Numbered from the stretch's first letter, positions 46,216 through 57,611 are shown. The stretch is 64,000 bases of DNA from Massospora cicadina (GCA_022478985.1 JAKSZP010000174.1:94664-158663); one strand, 5' to 3'. Translations and numbers: made by a program. Notes: a model not told the origin generated them from the sequence alone.

Positions 46216-47270
46216 TTAGACGAAGTTTATTTAGTCTCATCTCCCTTTTATGGGATGGGATGGGGAGACCATATGAGAGAGCCCTACCTGCTTGGTATGA
46301 GCACACTACCACTCTCCTGATGGTCATCTTTTCTATCCTGTTCCTGCTGAGGGAAGCCACTCGCCTCCTCCCATCTTGAGGGAATTCTGTCACTTATGTC
46401 CAACACATTGACGCCACGTCCAAGTTTAGACAAGCATTGACCCCGGAGGAGTTGAGTGTAATGCACAGAACCTTCTATTGCGTTAGATTACAGGCCCACC
46501 TTACAGTGGCTTCTGGGGGTACAACGGCCGCGTCCCTCCAGATTGCCCAGATGATAGCGGACCTGCCAAAGAACTTGTCTATCTAGCTCACCAACCTTTT
46601 GGAAACACAGCTGGCCCTTCCAGCCTCTCTGGAGGACTGCCTCCACCTTGTGGAAAGAGCCGCCACCCCAAATGACTCTCAAGATGCCGCCTGGTCAGCG
46701 CTCGTGGCCCTCAGCCAAGGGATAATGGCCATTAAGGAGTACGCTCAGCTGTTTTGGCCCCTAGCCAAAGCCACAAAAGTGTCTCCTTCCCAGCACACAC
46801 GGATGTTTTGACAGAACCTTCGCCTAGACATCCTCACAGCTATGGCCGCCACCCGCATGGGGGCAACCTTGGAAGAAGAGGTCACTGTTGCTTCTCAGGT
46901 AGAAAACCAGCTAGCCTTGGCCCAAGCCAGGGCCCCTGTGCCTGGAAACCACAGTAGATTCTGCAGATGACGCGTGGAGTCAGAGCCCATCTCAAGCCAT
47001 ATGGGGCAACAGGAGCAGGGGGGCCCCGGGGAAAATGCCTCACTCCTTGCAGCTCCTGCACCCACTACTCCCAGAAGCTCAGAAAGCCCCACCTACACCC
47101 TTTACCTGACCCCTGCTCGCATCTCTTCACTTAATAAAGAAAATGGTTCCTCCTACCTGTATATTCTGTTTACTTTGAAGAGAAAGAAGAAAGATAAATG
47201 TGCCAAGTTAGAAAAACTGTGGGCTTTTCAGGATACTGGGGCCAAAGAAAACTACTTGGACTGAGAGCTA
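46015..47270 (+). pseudogene. G1 gag and protease start
   Basis: A reading frame begins at ATG 46015 inside the LTR (MDHSSDFDKAVASLYALSGG), runs across the LTR edge at 46215 and on through LLETQLALPASLEDCLHLVE, giving a helical gag-like protein broken by scattered stops. Two LTR stops correspond to sense codons in the 3' LTR copy (TGA versus CGA, TGA versus TGG). At 47100-47262 a basic KRKKKDK stretch precedes AFQDTGAKENYLD, an aspartic protease active site with DTGA. No zinc knuckle was seen. Confidence 0.6.
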
Positions 47271-47424
47271 GCCAAGAAATTGGGAGTACAAATGTGAGAA
47301 AAGGGTACTGTGACTCTTGCGAACACCTCCAAGTTGTCAGAATGCTGGGAGATTGAGCCCAGGATCAAGATTCAACAGGGGCTCCACTTCTTATGGGAAG
47401 ACTTTGCGCTATCTGGAACCTGTC

Positions 47425-48796
47425 TGTCATGGGAATGGCAGAAGAAGTCTAGTCTGGCCTGCCAGTCAGGATGCGTAAGCACCCAAAAGCAAGCCAGAAT
47501 GCCAGAGGCATTGCTGACTGAATGACTTGATATGGAACTGGGCATTGGGAAACGATGAAGTGTTGGTGAAGCAACATGGTGAGAATGATCCCAACGACGA
47601 ACAACACTGAACCTGTTTCCAACCAAGGGGTCTTGCTGCAGGGGATGGAATCACTGAGATAGTCTCGATGAGATCCTCGGCATATGGAGCCATTTCAACT
47701 GGTGTGGCAAGGAGATGGATTCTCTCTTGCAATTGGTGGACATATGTCCACAAGATCCCCATATATTGCTGCTGGTAGTTAGTGATAATGGGGTTGTAGA
47801 GCCAAAAATATTAGACTTGCTGAACCCAATTGATGACAGAGGGGCCATAGTGACCAAAAGTACTGGTAGAGCCCATCCAGTATATGGACTTACAGGCCAC
47901 CAGGGAAATGCCATCAGGGATGCGGTTGGAAGAATTAATAAAAATTGTTTAGTTTTTTTGGTAAAAGTTTATTGAAGGAAAAAGGAAGAAAATTGACTAA
48001 CAATTTTCTCAGTGCTATGCAACTGATTAAATAGTGGTCAATTGGGGTAGTGACAAGCCAGGATCAGGTCCTGCAATTTTGACCTAACAGGAAAATTGTT
48101 TGGAAATGGACAGGTTTGTTCCTTGAGAACTGACATCACAAATTTTGGCGGTGGACCAAGTTGCTGTCAGTTTGACCTCAAACGTTTGAACCAGGGCTCA
48201 GCTACATTTCTGACAGTTGGCACGATGGCATTTAGCCTGACAAGCAATGGGAATACTCCAAGGCCACCCCACATAGGGGTGGGTCCATTTGGTTGGGAAC
48301 GGGTTTGGGATGCCCAACCCAACCGCGCTCAGTCACTGAACTGTCCATTTGGTCAATGGCATCACATTGGCCGCAACACCCAAATTGCCAACAGAGGGCT
48401 TCAAACCCTTGTTGATGGCGCCCAATGTTAGTTCTATCAGCATAATGATCAAATTGGAACCGTCAGGTGTTCTGGCCAATACCTCAATCTTCATGCCTTT
48501 CCAGCCATTTGAGATGCGGGCATCAGCTAGATTGCCACTCAAATTAGATCTGACCAATTTTAATTCAACAATTTCAGTGCATAATTTTCTAATTCCCCAC
48601 AACAGTTCTACCAAGGTGAGTGTGGGTACTGGGGGGTGGGATCCAAAGTGGAAGAGCTGTTACCCATTGCTCATCTACTATGTGAGCGAGATCGCCCTAA
48701 GTAATGAGGGGTACCGCCATCCTCTTTGGTGTCTTATTACTTGGGAACGGGAAGATGGCCCAATTAAGAGCCAGGGGACATTCTTCAGGACTTACA
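47425..48796 (-). repeat. G2 3' LTR
   Basis: 1372 bp, TGTCATGGGAATGG...GACTTACA as read on the plus strand. AAAAGTAAAGGGCAA precedes it on the minus strand as a purine tract. Confidence 0.85.
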
Positions 48797-48899
48797 TTGC
48801 CCTTTACTTTTTAAAAGGAAGAGCACCCCCACCTGGAAACTGCACCAGAGCCACATTCTTATGTGCCATGGGCAACTTGATAGCCATAATTGTCATGAC

Positions 48900-49505
48900 T
48901 TTCTGGGGGGGCGGGGAACCTTGTGAGTGGGATATATGGAAAGCTTTAACCAGGTCCATGCAATTCGCGCAATCATACGCCTTGACCCAACTATTTTTGT
49001 AGGCAAGATACCCTTTCTAGGCCACTAGATATTGAATGGAACGTCGCGACTTCTGGGATACCAGGATGGCCTCTATCTCGGCTTCTTCCCCATCATCAAT
49101 GATGATTGGTTCTGGTTCCGTGGGAATTGCACCCTTGAAGGGCGATGGCTGGGAAACATGGAAAACAGGGTGCTGCTTCCAATGTGCAGGAAGATTCAGT
49201 CAGAACGCCCCATTACCCAATACCTCCTCCACTAAATGGGGGCCCAGGCACTTACCGGTGAACTTGTGGGAAGGGGTTTGAATTTGCAAATGATGGGTGT
49301 CAAGCATGATTTAGGAACCCACCGTAAAATCGTGACCCAGAAGGCTCTTACAATCCGTGAACTGCTTGTAGTCATTGATGGCTTTGGTAAGGTGTTCCCG
49401 CACTAAAGCTTGAGTCAATCGGATATGGGCAGCATGATTTGCGGCAGCTTGAACCTCAGGCCACAAGCCTGGCCCAACCAAAAATGAAGGATTATAACCC
49501 AACAT
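48900..49505 (-). pseudogene. G2 integrase C-terminus and chromodomain
   Basis: 49505-49311 continues the integrase (YNPSFLVGPGL, VREHLTKAINDYKQF). Further on, at about 49240-48930, the minus strand reads HWKQHPVFHVSQPSPFKGA, then a chromodomain QYLVA.KGYLAYKNSWVKA with one stop in place of the usual Trp. This is the typical end of chromovirus pol. Confidence 0.7.
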
Positions 49506-49559
49506 TGCTTTGTAAGGGGAAAACCCTGTGGATGTGTGGGTCCCATTATAGTAAGCAAA

Positions 49560-50396
49560 TTAAGTGAGGGGCAAGTCACTGGCCCAAGTATCCTGCACTG
49601 CTGCAGCATAGCAACGCAGGTACTGTTTGTGGACTTGATTAACCTGCTCAGTCTGTCTGTCAGACTGAGGGTGATACGCTGTGGATCGACAGGGGGATAT
49701 TTTCAGGATTGATAGGAGTTCACTCCAAAACTGCACAGTAAACTGTGAACCCCAGTCATTGATGATCTCCTGGGGAAGACCAAACATCAAAAACACATGG
49801 TGTATGAAAAGATGGGCAGTTTCTTCTGACATAATCGTGGAAGTTCAAGGGATAAAAAGGGAAAATTTCATGAAATGATTCATCACTACCATCATTGCTG
49901 TGAACCCATTAGAACAGGGGAGTTCAACAATAAAGTCCACGGACTTTGAGGTCCATGGACCTTCCACCTGCTGTAAGGGGTGCAGGAGGCCATTTTTTTG
50001 GAGCGATATGACTTGGCCCTAGCGCAATTGACACAATAAGAGATCCAAGCTGGGGACCTCTTTGGTCAGTCCCGCCCAATTAAAGGTTCGCTTGATCAGA
50101 TAGATGCATTTCTTGTTACTGGGATGTCTGACCGTGGGGGGATCATGATGTGTGTGAAATACCTCCAATCGGAAGGAGGAGGGAACCCAAATGCAAGAAT
50201 GGAAGTAAATGACTCCCTTATTTAAGGAGTATAGGGAGTGTTTGTGAATCAAGTGAACCAACTGCTCAACCAACTCTGCGCCCTCAGGGCAGGCCATTTG
50301 ACTGGCTAAAACCTGAGCCAATAATGGGGCATTGGGAGCCAACGCAATGGAGGAAACAATTGGGGGGAATGATTGACAGAATCTGAGTGGCAGCAA
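49560..50396 (-). pseudogene. G2 integrase zinc finger and core
   Basis: 50396-50019 holds the N-terminal part (GVIYFHSCIWVP, then HTHHDPPTVRHPSNKKC with His residues of the HHCC finger). 49832-49560 holds the core with LPQEIINDWGSQFT around the second Asp and STAYHPQSDRQTEQVNQ with the catalytic Glu in QTEQ. It would insert the cDNA. Stops lie between them. Confidence 0.75.
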
Positions 50397-51695
50397 TCAC
50401 AGTAATGAGATCCACTTCCTCAGGTTCTGAGGGACAGTGGGCGGGACTGCGGCTTAGGAAATTGGGAAGTACATTGAGCGCTCCTTTAACAAATTCGTAT
50501 TTAAAGTTAAAGCTGCACAGGTCCTGATAGGTTTGGGCCTGCCAATGCACCAATTTTTGGGGTTTGCGGAAATACAAAGTGCCTGGTGATTCGTGCAGAC
50601 CATTAATTCATTGTGGGCACCCTGCAACAGATACTGCCAATGAGCTAATGCCCATGCAACAGCTGCCAAAACCTTGTTTTAAATGGCCCAAGACTGCTCA
50701 TGGCTGTGAACTTTTGGGAAAAGTAATTGACCAGATGTTCAAGACCATCATTCTCCTGAAGCAACATTGCTCCACTGCTACTGATGAGGCATTGCATGCA
50801 ATGATATACGGTTTGGTGGGATCAGTATGTTTTAAGATAGGTGGAGACATGAACACCTCCTTGATCGATTTTAACACCTGCTGACATTCAGGCATCTAAC
50901 AAAATGGTATGTTTTTCCCAGTAAGGGGTGGAGCGGTGCGGCCAACTTGGAAAGTGCTGGGAAAATTTATTGGTTAGATGATAGTTCTCAAGAAACCCCA
51001 AAGTTGTTTCTGCGTAGTCAGAGTTGGCCATCCTTGGATTGCATCTAAATTGTTGGGAGGGATTGTGACACCATCTTTAAGAACCAGGTTCCTGAGGAAA
51101 GTAACCTCCTCCTTATAAAACTCACACTTGGAAGCTTTGAGGAACAACCCTGCTTTATGCAAGGCGACCATTACTGCTTCCAAGTCAGTAGCGTGTTGTT
51201 CAGGAGTTGGGGAGTGAACCAGGATATTATTAATTTATGCAATTTCATAAGTAAGCTGGAGGTCACCCAGTACATTGTTGATCATCCATTGAAACATAGC
51301 GGGAGCATTCTTTAGCCCAAAGGGCATTCACGAAATTGAAAAAATGCCTCACTTTGTTTGGATTGCGGTTAACCATTCCTGCCCTTCCATTACCCAAATT
51401 TGGTTGAAAGCGTTCATCAGATTTAGCTTTATGAACACACAGGATTTGGCGATTGCCTGGCTAATTGTCTGCTCCAGAGGCGATGGGTAAGGATCAGAAA
51501 CTGTTATTTTATTTAAAATGACCATAATCCATGCAGGGATGGAGAGAACCATCCAATTTTTGGCAAAGATGATGGGGGAGGCGATGGGTGAGGTCTCTTT
51601 GAACAACCAACCTTTTTCAACATATTGTCCAACCAGGTATTGAGTGCAACTACTTCCTCCGCTGTATGGGGATACAATGGACAGTTGATTTTCAA
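50284..51695 (-). pseudogene. G2 reverse transcriptase and RNase H (downstream part)
   Basis: Resumes at 51695 after the G3 insertion with KINCPLYPHTAEEVVALNTW, then SPIASPIIFAKN. RT motif 2 region is KLNLMNAFNQIWV (51420). The catalytic box near 51230 reads INNILVHS, preceded by a stop: the usual YIDD has become a stop plus INN. 51183-50974 has SKCEFYKEEVTFL. RNase H pieces: YIIACNASSVAVEQ (Asp replaced by Asn), MAAVAWALAHWQYLL and MVCTNHQAL (Asp to Asn). Inactive. Confidence 0.75.
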
Positions 51696-52495
51696 TGTGG
51701 GATCCACCATCGGATGCCACAAATATGTTATTAAAGTGAAAATTTTACTTTTTTAATAAAAGTAGTAAACAGCGCTTTGTTAAAGTTTTTTAGGTTTTTT
51801 ATTGTTTAAGCGAGAAAAACCAAAAGAAGGTCCTTTTTTCAATACTAGTATTTCCTATTTAAACTAGTTCAAATTTTGAGACCATGGGTATTTGAGGCAA
51901 AAGTATATAAAGCTGAGTCATCTAAATTAGGAAATATAGGCTTTTGGCCTATCAGAGTGAAGATAAATATTTTTGAGGCAAAACCAACCCGTGTGGTAAT
52001 GATTTGATGTATTGTATCCAAATCACCAGCGAGTAAAATCTTCTCACCTTGGCGGTGGTCAGACTTGTATGGTAATGATTGGTTAATTTGCACCCTATCA
52101 TCATCAAGTAAAATCTTCTCACCTCAGCAGTGGTCAGACTCGTGTGGTAATGATTGGTTAATTTGCACCCTATCATCGTTAAGTAATATCTTCTCACCTT
52201 GGAGGTGATCAACCCATGTGGTAATGAACACCCCAAATTCAGCTGAGAAGTCGGGATAATCCTATTATTAATTATTACCTTTTTAAGCCATTTTTTGTTA
52301 TAAACCATATTTTTTCAATAGTTAGGATTCCACCAAGAATCCACCAAGGTCTTTTTGCCATGGGTACTCATATCGTTGATATCCACAATATTATTTGAAG
52401 ATCAGGCAGGTGATGGGCCAATCATGGTAGCAGATTCAGGGGCACTCATACTTCCAACATTCTTTTTCCTAAGTTGAGAAGGAGATTGTCCAACA
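51696..52495 (-). repeat. G3 3' LTR
   Basis: 800 bp. On the minus strand it is preceded by the purine tract TTGAGGGGGCAA (52496-52507). It contains three 75-bp direct repeats at about 52031-52235. Confidence 0.85.
52031..52235 (-). repeat. 75-bp tandem repeats in G3 LTR (left copy)
   Basis: Unit starts AAGTAAAATCTTCTCACCT at about 52031, 52106 and 52181; each has GGTGGTCAGACT..TGTGGTAATGATTGG or close variants. The same array is in the right LTR at about 55568-55770. Its upstream position in the LTR suits a U3 enhancer; that role is inference. Confidence 0.75.
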
Positions 52496-52553
52496 TTGCC
52501 CCCTCAAGAATGTTGGGAGGGGTGTAGGGTCATAGGAAGCGGCCATGTACCTG

Positions 52554-53528
52554 TTATATGATAATTCCTGTAGCAAAAGACTTAATAGAATACTCATTTC
52601 CTCTCTTGTACATGATGGTGAATGGCTCCTCCCAGATTGATCCAAGTTTGCCACTATGGGGAGTTATGCAATTGTGGTAATATAAAACCCTATCCGACAC
52701 TTGGTAAGAAGGTAGAGGAGCTCGGAGCTCATTGGCAGCTTGGCCTTCTTTAGTAACTGTTTTTGCAAGGTTGGTATAATGTATAGGTAAGGCGGAAAGT
52801 GGGTACTCATCCTTGCAAGAGTATTCCTTCTTGCTGGATTCTTTATTGGCTAGAACTAAGGGGACTTCATAATTGAGCAATGACAAGAACCCTTGCTTCA
52901 TATTGATAATGCCGTCATATTCAATCATAAACTGAGTACCTATAAGCATATCATAAGCATTATTATCCAAAGCCACTGTGGGGGCCAATAGAATAAGCTT
53001 CCCAATATGAATGGGAAGGGACGAGTAAGCACCCAGTGCGTGAGTGTTGTTAGGACCAGCGGTTCCAAAGTCTTGGCTGTACTCCAAGTCAGGTGCAAGT
53101 TTGATCTTTTTCATCAACTTGGAGGAGATTACGTTCACCGGATAGCCTGTATCTAAGATAGCCATCACCCAAAATTTTTGGATAACCACTTCAACCTTCG
53201 TAAGTATCCCCCCAGAGGTGGGCAATAGTGCTAAGACCTCCTTAAGATGGAAATTGGAGGTTAATTTGCACGCGGTCTTGGGGTAATTTTCCTGGATGGA
53301 ATGCATGGTATGGCCATGCTGGATAGGGCGAATAAGGTGAGACAACACCTCATCTGCGTCGCTGATAGTATCAATAATGACTGGCTCCCCTAGAACTCGG
53401 CAGAGATATGTCTCTTCAGGTATGGTGGCTTTATCTACTCCTCCAGCATTCAAGCAATCGGGGACTTCCACTTCAGCAGGTACTCCTACAATGTAATAGC
53501 TGACCTCATCTGTACCCCTCAGAATCAT
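52554..53528 (-). CDS. G3 ORF2: second aspartic protease plus integrase-like tail
   Basis: Uninterrupted 324-codon frame, overlapping the end of ORF1 by 23 nt in another frame. Residues about 10-245 are a second copy of the ORF1 protease region: PAEVEVPDCLNAGGVD, FHLKEVLALLP, active site VMAILDTGYPVNVISS with canonical DTG, and DMLIGTQFMIEYDG. After about residue 265 the tail YQVSDRVLYYHN and WEEPFTIMYKRGNEYSI resembles the GPY/F end of a Ty3 integrase. So the rest of pol appears deleted between protease and integrase end. It may be reached by frameshifting, or the overlap may reflect one short indel in a G-run that is longer in the first copy. Confidence 0.7.
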   Translation of the reverse strand: MILRGTDEVSYYIVGVPAEVEVPDCLNAGGVDKATIPEETYLCRVLGEPVIIDTISDADEVLSHLIRPIQHGHTMHSIQENYPKTACKLTSNFHLKEVLALLPTSGGILTKVEVVIQKFWVMAILDTGYPVNVISSKLMKKIKLAPDLEYSQDFGTAGPNNTHALGAYSSLPIHIGKLILLAPTVALDNNAYDMLIGTQFMIEYDGIINMKQGFLSLLNYEVPLVLANKESSKKEYSCKDEYPLSALPIHYTNLAKTVTKEGQAANELRAPLPSYQVSDRVLYYHNCITPHSGKLGSIWEEPFTIMYKRGNEYSIKSFATGIII

Positions 53529-55017
53529 CCCCTGGGGTATTAGTAATGCAAGGTAATGGCATTATGGCAATCGCTTCAATCTTATCTTGTATGGGTTCTT
53601 GGTTGGATAAGATTAATGGAACTTTGTAGTTCATTAATGATAAGAACCCTTGCTTCATGTTGATAATGCCTTCATATTCAATCATAAACTGAGTGCCTAT
53701 GAGCATATCATAGGAGTTATTATCTAAAGCCACAGCGGGGGCTGATAGGATAAGCTTCCCAACGCGTATGGGAAGAGAAAAGAAAGTGCCAAGGGCGCGG
53801 GTATTGTTTGGGCCCACAGTTCTGAACTCCTTGGCATAATCCAGGTCAGGCATCAGTTTAATATTTTTCATCAGCTGAGATGAGATTACGTTCACTGGGG
53901 AACTGGTATCCAGGATAGCCATCACCCAGACTTTGTGAACAACTACTTCAACCTTGGTAAGTGTGCTTCCAAAGTTGGTCAACAGCGCTAAGACCTCCTT
54001 GAGATGAAAAGTGGAGGTTAATTTGCGGGAGGCCTCAGGGTGAGTCTCCAGAATAGACTGCATGGTATGCCCTCGCTGTAAAGGGCGAATTAAGCTCAAT
54101 AGGAGCTGATCAGCATCGCTGGATGTGTCAATAGTTTCCATACAACCTATAACTTGGCGGAGGTAAGTATCCTTTGGTATAGTAGTTTCATCTACTCCTT
54201 CAGCGTTTAGGTGATCAGGGACCTCCACTTCCGCGGGAGATCCCAATAAGTAGTACCCAACATCATCGTAACCCCCCTCAGAGTCAGCCTCATGGATATT
54301 CTCAACCATGGGTAAGGTTGCAACTGAAATGGGGGAGACAGCCATGAGAGGTGAGGTAATTAGCTTCACTTTAATCGGCATTTTTACAACCCCAGTAGTT
54401 CTGGAGGATATACCCTTAGGGCGCGCACCTATTGACTGAGCTGAAGAGGAAACAACAGTAGGGATCTCCGCTTTGCATAAATGAGGAATGTCAGTTTTAA
54501 GTCGCACCAAAGAAGCAGATTTTGCGGGGAGAATAGGAACAGGTGGCCTCACTTCCAATGGTTCAATAGGCCGCAGCTCACCTGAAGGAATATGAGCGAC
54601 GTCTAACAAAGCCTCTTTTATATCACGGAAGGTTGTAAAGTGGCGTTTCACTGATATGATATGCCTGGCGAGAGAGGGTTGTGAAGCTAACCCTGTTAAT
54701 ATGGCGGTAATAGCATCATCAATGGTAAGCAGGTTAGACGTAGCCAGCCTTTGAGCAGTGTGATAGAAACGCTCATCAAAACTAACGAGAGTTTCACCCC
54801 CATACATGGCAAGGCGCATGAAAGCTTGTTTTTCCCTGTATAAGCTCTGCTTGGATCCAAATTCAGCCAAGAGGGCCTTCTTAACATCTGGCCAGATGTG
54901 CTGAGGATCCAGGTGAGGAACGATCAGCTCTTGGGCTTTGCGGCTTAAACAGGGAAGAATGTACTGAGCTTTCTGTTTATCAGTGGCGCCATCCATCGCA
55001 GCTTCATAAACGTACAA
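53506..55017 (-). CDS. G3 ORF1: gag plus first aspartic protease
   Basis: 503 codons without a stop, rare in this window. The N-terminal 110 residues are a retrotransposon gag core (AQYILPCLSRKAQEL, GSKQSLYREKQAFMRLAM, SFDERFYHTAQRLA). A Pro/Ser/Val-rich middle follows, and from about residue 255 a protease region with active-site-like VMAILDTSSPVNVISSQLM (DTS in place of DTG) and DMLIGTQFMIEYEG. The frame extends upstream to an ATG at 55179 (adding a helix VALEKQLASSFSRLKKLEQR) apart from one TGA at 55143-55141, so the true start may be there with CGA decayed to TGA. Gag would build the particle; the protease would cut it. Confidence 0.7.
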   Translation of the reverse strand: MYVYEAAMDGATDKQKAQYILPCLSRKAQELIVPHLDPQHIWPDVKKALLAEFGSKQSLYREKQAFMRLAMYGGETLVSFDERFYHTAQRLATSNLLTIDDAITAILTGLASQPSLARHIISVKRHFTTFRDIKEALLDVAHIPSGELRPIEPLEVRPPVPILPAKSASLVRLKTDIPHLCKAEIPTVVSSSAQSIGARPKGISSRTTGVVKMPIKVKLITSPLMAVSPISVATLPMVENIHEADSEGGYDDVGYYLLGSPAEVEVPDHLNAEGVDETTIPKDTYLRQVIGCMETIDTSSDADQLLLSLIRPLQRGHTMQSILETHPEASRKLTSTFHLKEVLALLTNFGSTLTKVEVVVHKVWVMAILDTSSPVNVISSQLMKNIKLMPDLDYAKEFRTVGPNNTRALGTFFSLPIRVGKLILSAPAVALDNNSYDMLIGTQFMIEYEGIINMKQGFLSLMNYKVPLILSNQEPIQDKIEAIAIMPLPCITNTPGDDSEGYR

Positions 55018-55212
55018 AAAGGAAGCAATACTCCCTTCACCTGGGGTGTATCTGTCTTTTATAGGTAATTTGAATGGCCGTTGCTCTAGCTTTTTGAGAC
55101 GGGAGAAAGAGCTGGCTAGTTGCTTCTCAAGAGCAACTAATCATGATTCAGAAAAGCTGTTCATGTTTACAGCCTTCATTGCTTCAATACTTTATTGAAG
55201 ATTCAGGGGAAC

Positions 55213-55230
55213 CCCATGTAGTGAGCACCA
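55213..55230 (-). promoter_or_regulatory. Primer-binding site of G3
   Basis: Minus strand TGGTGCTCACTACATGGG, 3 nt inside the 5' LTR. The terminal TGG fits a tRNA CCA end. Shared with E2 and, diverged, E1. Confidence 0.65.
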
Positions 55231-55233
55231 GTT

Positions 55234-56031
55234 TGTGGGATCCACCGTTGGATGCCACAAATATGTTATTAAAGTGAGAATTTTACTCTTTTAATAAAAG
55301 TAATAAACAGCACTTTGTTAAAGTTTTTAGGTTTTTTATTGTTTAAGCGGGGCAAAACCAAAAAAGGTCCTTTTTTCAATACTAGTATTTCCTATTTAAA
55401 ATAGTTCAAATTTTGAGACCATGGGTATTTGAGGCAAAAGTATATAAAGCTGAGTCATCTAGATTAGAAATATAGGCTTTTGGCCTATCAGATTGAAGAT
55501 AAATATTTTTGAGGCAAAACCAACCCATGTGGTAATAATTTGATGTATTGTATCCAATCACCAGCAAGTAAAATCTTCTCACCTTGGCGGTGGTCAGACT
55601 TGTATGGTAATGATTGGTTAATTTGCACCCTATCATCATCAATTAAAATCTTCTCACCTCAGCAGTGGTTAGACTCGTGTGGTAATGATTGGTTAATTTG
55701 CACCCTATCATTGTCAAGTAATATCTTCTCACCTTGGAGGTGATCAAACCCATGTGGTAATGAACACCCCAAATTCAGCTGAGAAGTTGGAGTAATCCTA
55801 TTATTAATTATTACCTTTTTAAGCCATTTTTTGTTATAAACCATATTTTTTCAATAGTTAGGATTCCACCAAGAATCCACCAAGGTCTTTTTGCCATGGG
55901 TACTCATATCGTTGATATCCACAATACTATTTGAAGATTGGGCAGGTGATGGGCCAATCATGGTAGCAGATTTGGGAGCACTCGTACCTCCAACATTCTT
56001 TTTCCTAAGTTGAGAAGGAGATTGTCTGACA
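55234..56031 (-). repeat. G3 5' LTR
   Basis: 798 bp, partner of 51696-52495, including the 75-bp repeat array. The very similar sequence implies a recent insertion compared with the surrounding elements. Confidence 0.85.
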
Positions 56032-57600
56032 TTCTCCAACTCCATGGTTGTTTGGAACCCACAATTGTACCTAGTGTGCTTAGGCAGGCGATCCACCTTT
56101 TCCATGTTGAAGATTCCCTAATATCACATTAAGCTTTTGGGGAAATTGGCCGGAATGCCTGCAGAAGTAACCAGGGTAGTGATAGAGCTGGTTCCTTGTA
56201 TCTTCTTGAGGGTGTTGATCAGAGGGAACTCTCCCTTCAAATCATCATTGGTAAATAACAACATATTAGACTCTAAATGAATATTCACATGCTGTCAGCG
56301 CCACCACCCCACACCTAAGATTACCAGAAACACTAAGTTCAGCATAGCCAAAAAATGATCACAGAAGTTGAACTGGTGGATTGAAAATGGTACCGGTCAG
56401 CAAACGACATATGAGGACTGATAAGCAGATGAGGCCACCATTACTGTGGAGCCCACATCCATTTTCCAGTTTTAATTGTTGTGTCAATTCAACACTCATG
56501 AAGTTCCCCGCAGCTTCAGTATCCACCAGAGCTTCAAAGGAGACATGATGCAGGCCAACACTGATCTTCATAGGTACAAGGAAATAAGCAAAGTTCTATT
56601 TATTAGAAGATTTGACTGACTCATTTACAACTGAAGAAATAACGGGTATATTGGGAAAATATTGGGGTCCTTCACCGGAGTGAAAATTGGAAGTATGAGG
56701 GTGGGGGAAACAATTTCCTTCATATGGGCTTGAACAGAATCATTAATAGTTAACTCTGTAACCACCAACTCAGACTCGGGGGTTACAGCAAGATTGGTAC
56801 CCAAATCTACCACTAATTAAGAGTCAGGCGCGTCATCTGCATCTTTGTTGGGTAATCCTATCATACAATTCCCCTTCTGATAACGGGAAACATGGTGGGG
56901 GAAGGCATTGATAGTAGTTGTGGTGTCACATATTTGATCTACTGATCCTTGGATGGTAGACCAGACCATGTGATGAGTAGAACCCAAATCCAAGGCCTAT
57001 CTAAAGACTTCCTAAAGCATATCAATAGATAGACCCAATGCGAGGGCCAGTTCACAAAAGGCAGAAATCAAAGAAACCAAGCTAGGGGCTTCAGCCATGG
57101 CATAGATCAGTATGAATAAGTGGTCTTATCAGGACACAGGGGGCTTTAGGGCGGCCGACATGACAGCCATCAGTGGGGTGGAGTCTCCTGCTTGTGAGGA
57201 AGAACGCAAAAGACCTCTCATCCAATGGCGGGCATCCCCATCCACAGCGTCTAACAAAGTGAGCCCTTGTTGGGCATGAGATAACGCAGAAGCATTATTA
57301 AGTGCAATTGCTGTACGCATTTGCACTTTGGCAAGTGCATCAAGAACTTGATTGGCAATCTCCTGGGAGGGGACACTCGATCTTCACTCCAGACCAGAGG
57401 AAGGTGGAGGAGACGCAAACTGCGCAGCTTGGGTGGCTTGAAGAAGATTTCCCAAGGTAGAGCAGATACTTCTCCCAAAGTTAGAAAGTGACCAAAAAAA
57501 CAACAAACAGCAAACTACTGATTGCACATTCATTTGGTAGAGAGTAACCACTGCGGCGCCCAGTTCGAAGAACAAGGCGGGAAGTGGCTGGAAATAATGG
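56032..57600 (-). pseudogene. G2 gag, protease and start of RT
   Basis: From upstream: 57600-57129 gag-like pieces (ALNNASALSHAQQGLTLLDA, WMRGLLRSS); 56571-56359 protease with FEALVDTEAAGNFMSVEL (DTE for DSG); and 56105-56032 the start of RT, LPKHTRYNCGFQTTMELE, where G3 interrupts. The frame then continues at 51695. Stops are scattered. No zinc knuckle was identified. Confidence 0.65.
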
Positions 57601-57611
57601 TTGGTCAATTA

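Larger units (their letters stand above)
51696..56031 (-). mobile_element. G3: non-autonomous LTR element with gag and two proteases, nested in G2
   Basis: LTRs of 800 and 798 bp (51696-52495 and 55234-56031), TGTGGGATCC...CAACA/TGACA, nearly identical by eye. The 2.7-kb interior carries a primer-binding site, gag, two tandem protease domains and an integrase-like C-terminal tail, but no reverse transcriptase, RNase H or integrase core. It sits within the G2 pol; the flanks TTCAA and TTCTC (plus strand) match at 3 of 5 bases, and removing G3 with one flank copy leaves the G2 reading frame continuous. It is the least decayed element of the window. Confidence 0.85.

Noticed and set aside
48096..49002. 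Plus-strand open frames of up to 217 codons in the G2 LTR and downstream
   Set aside because: They are antisense to the LTR and pol of G2. The repeated sense-strand frame is better supported by similarity among diverged LTRs.
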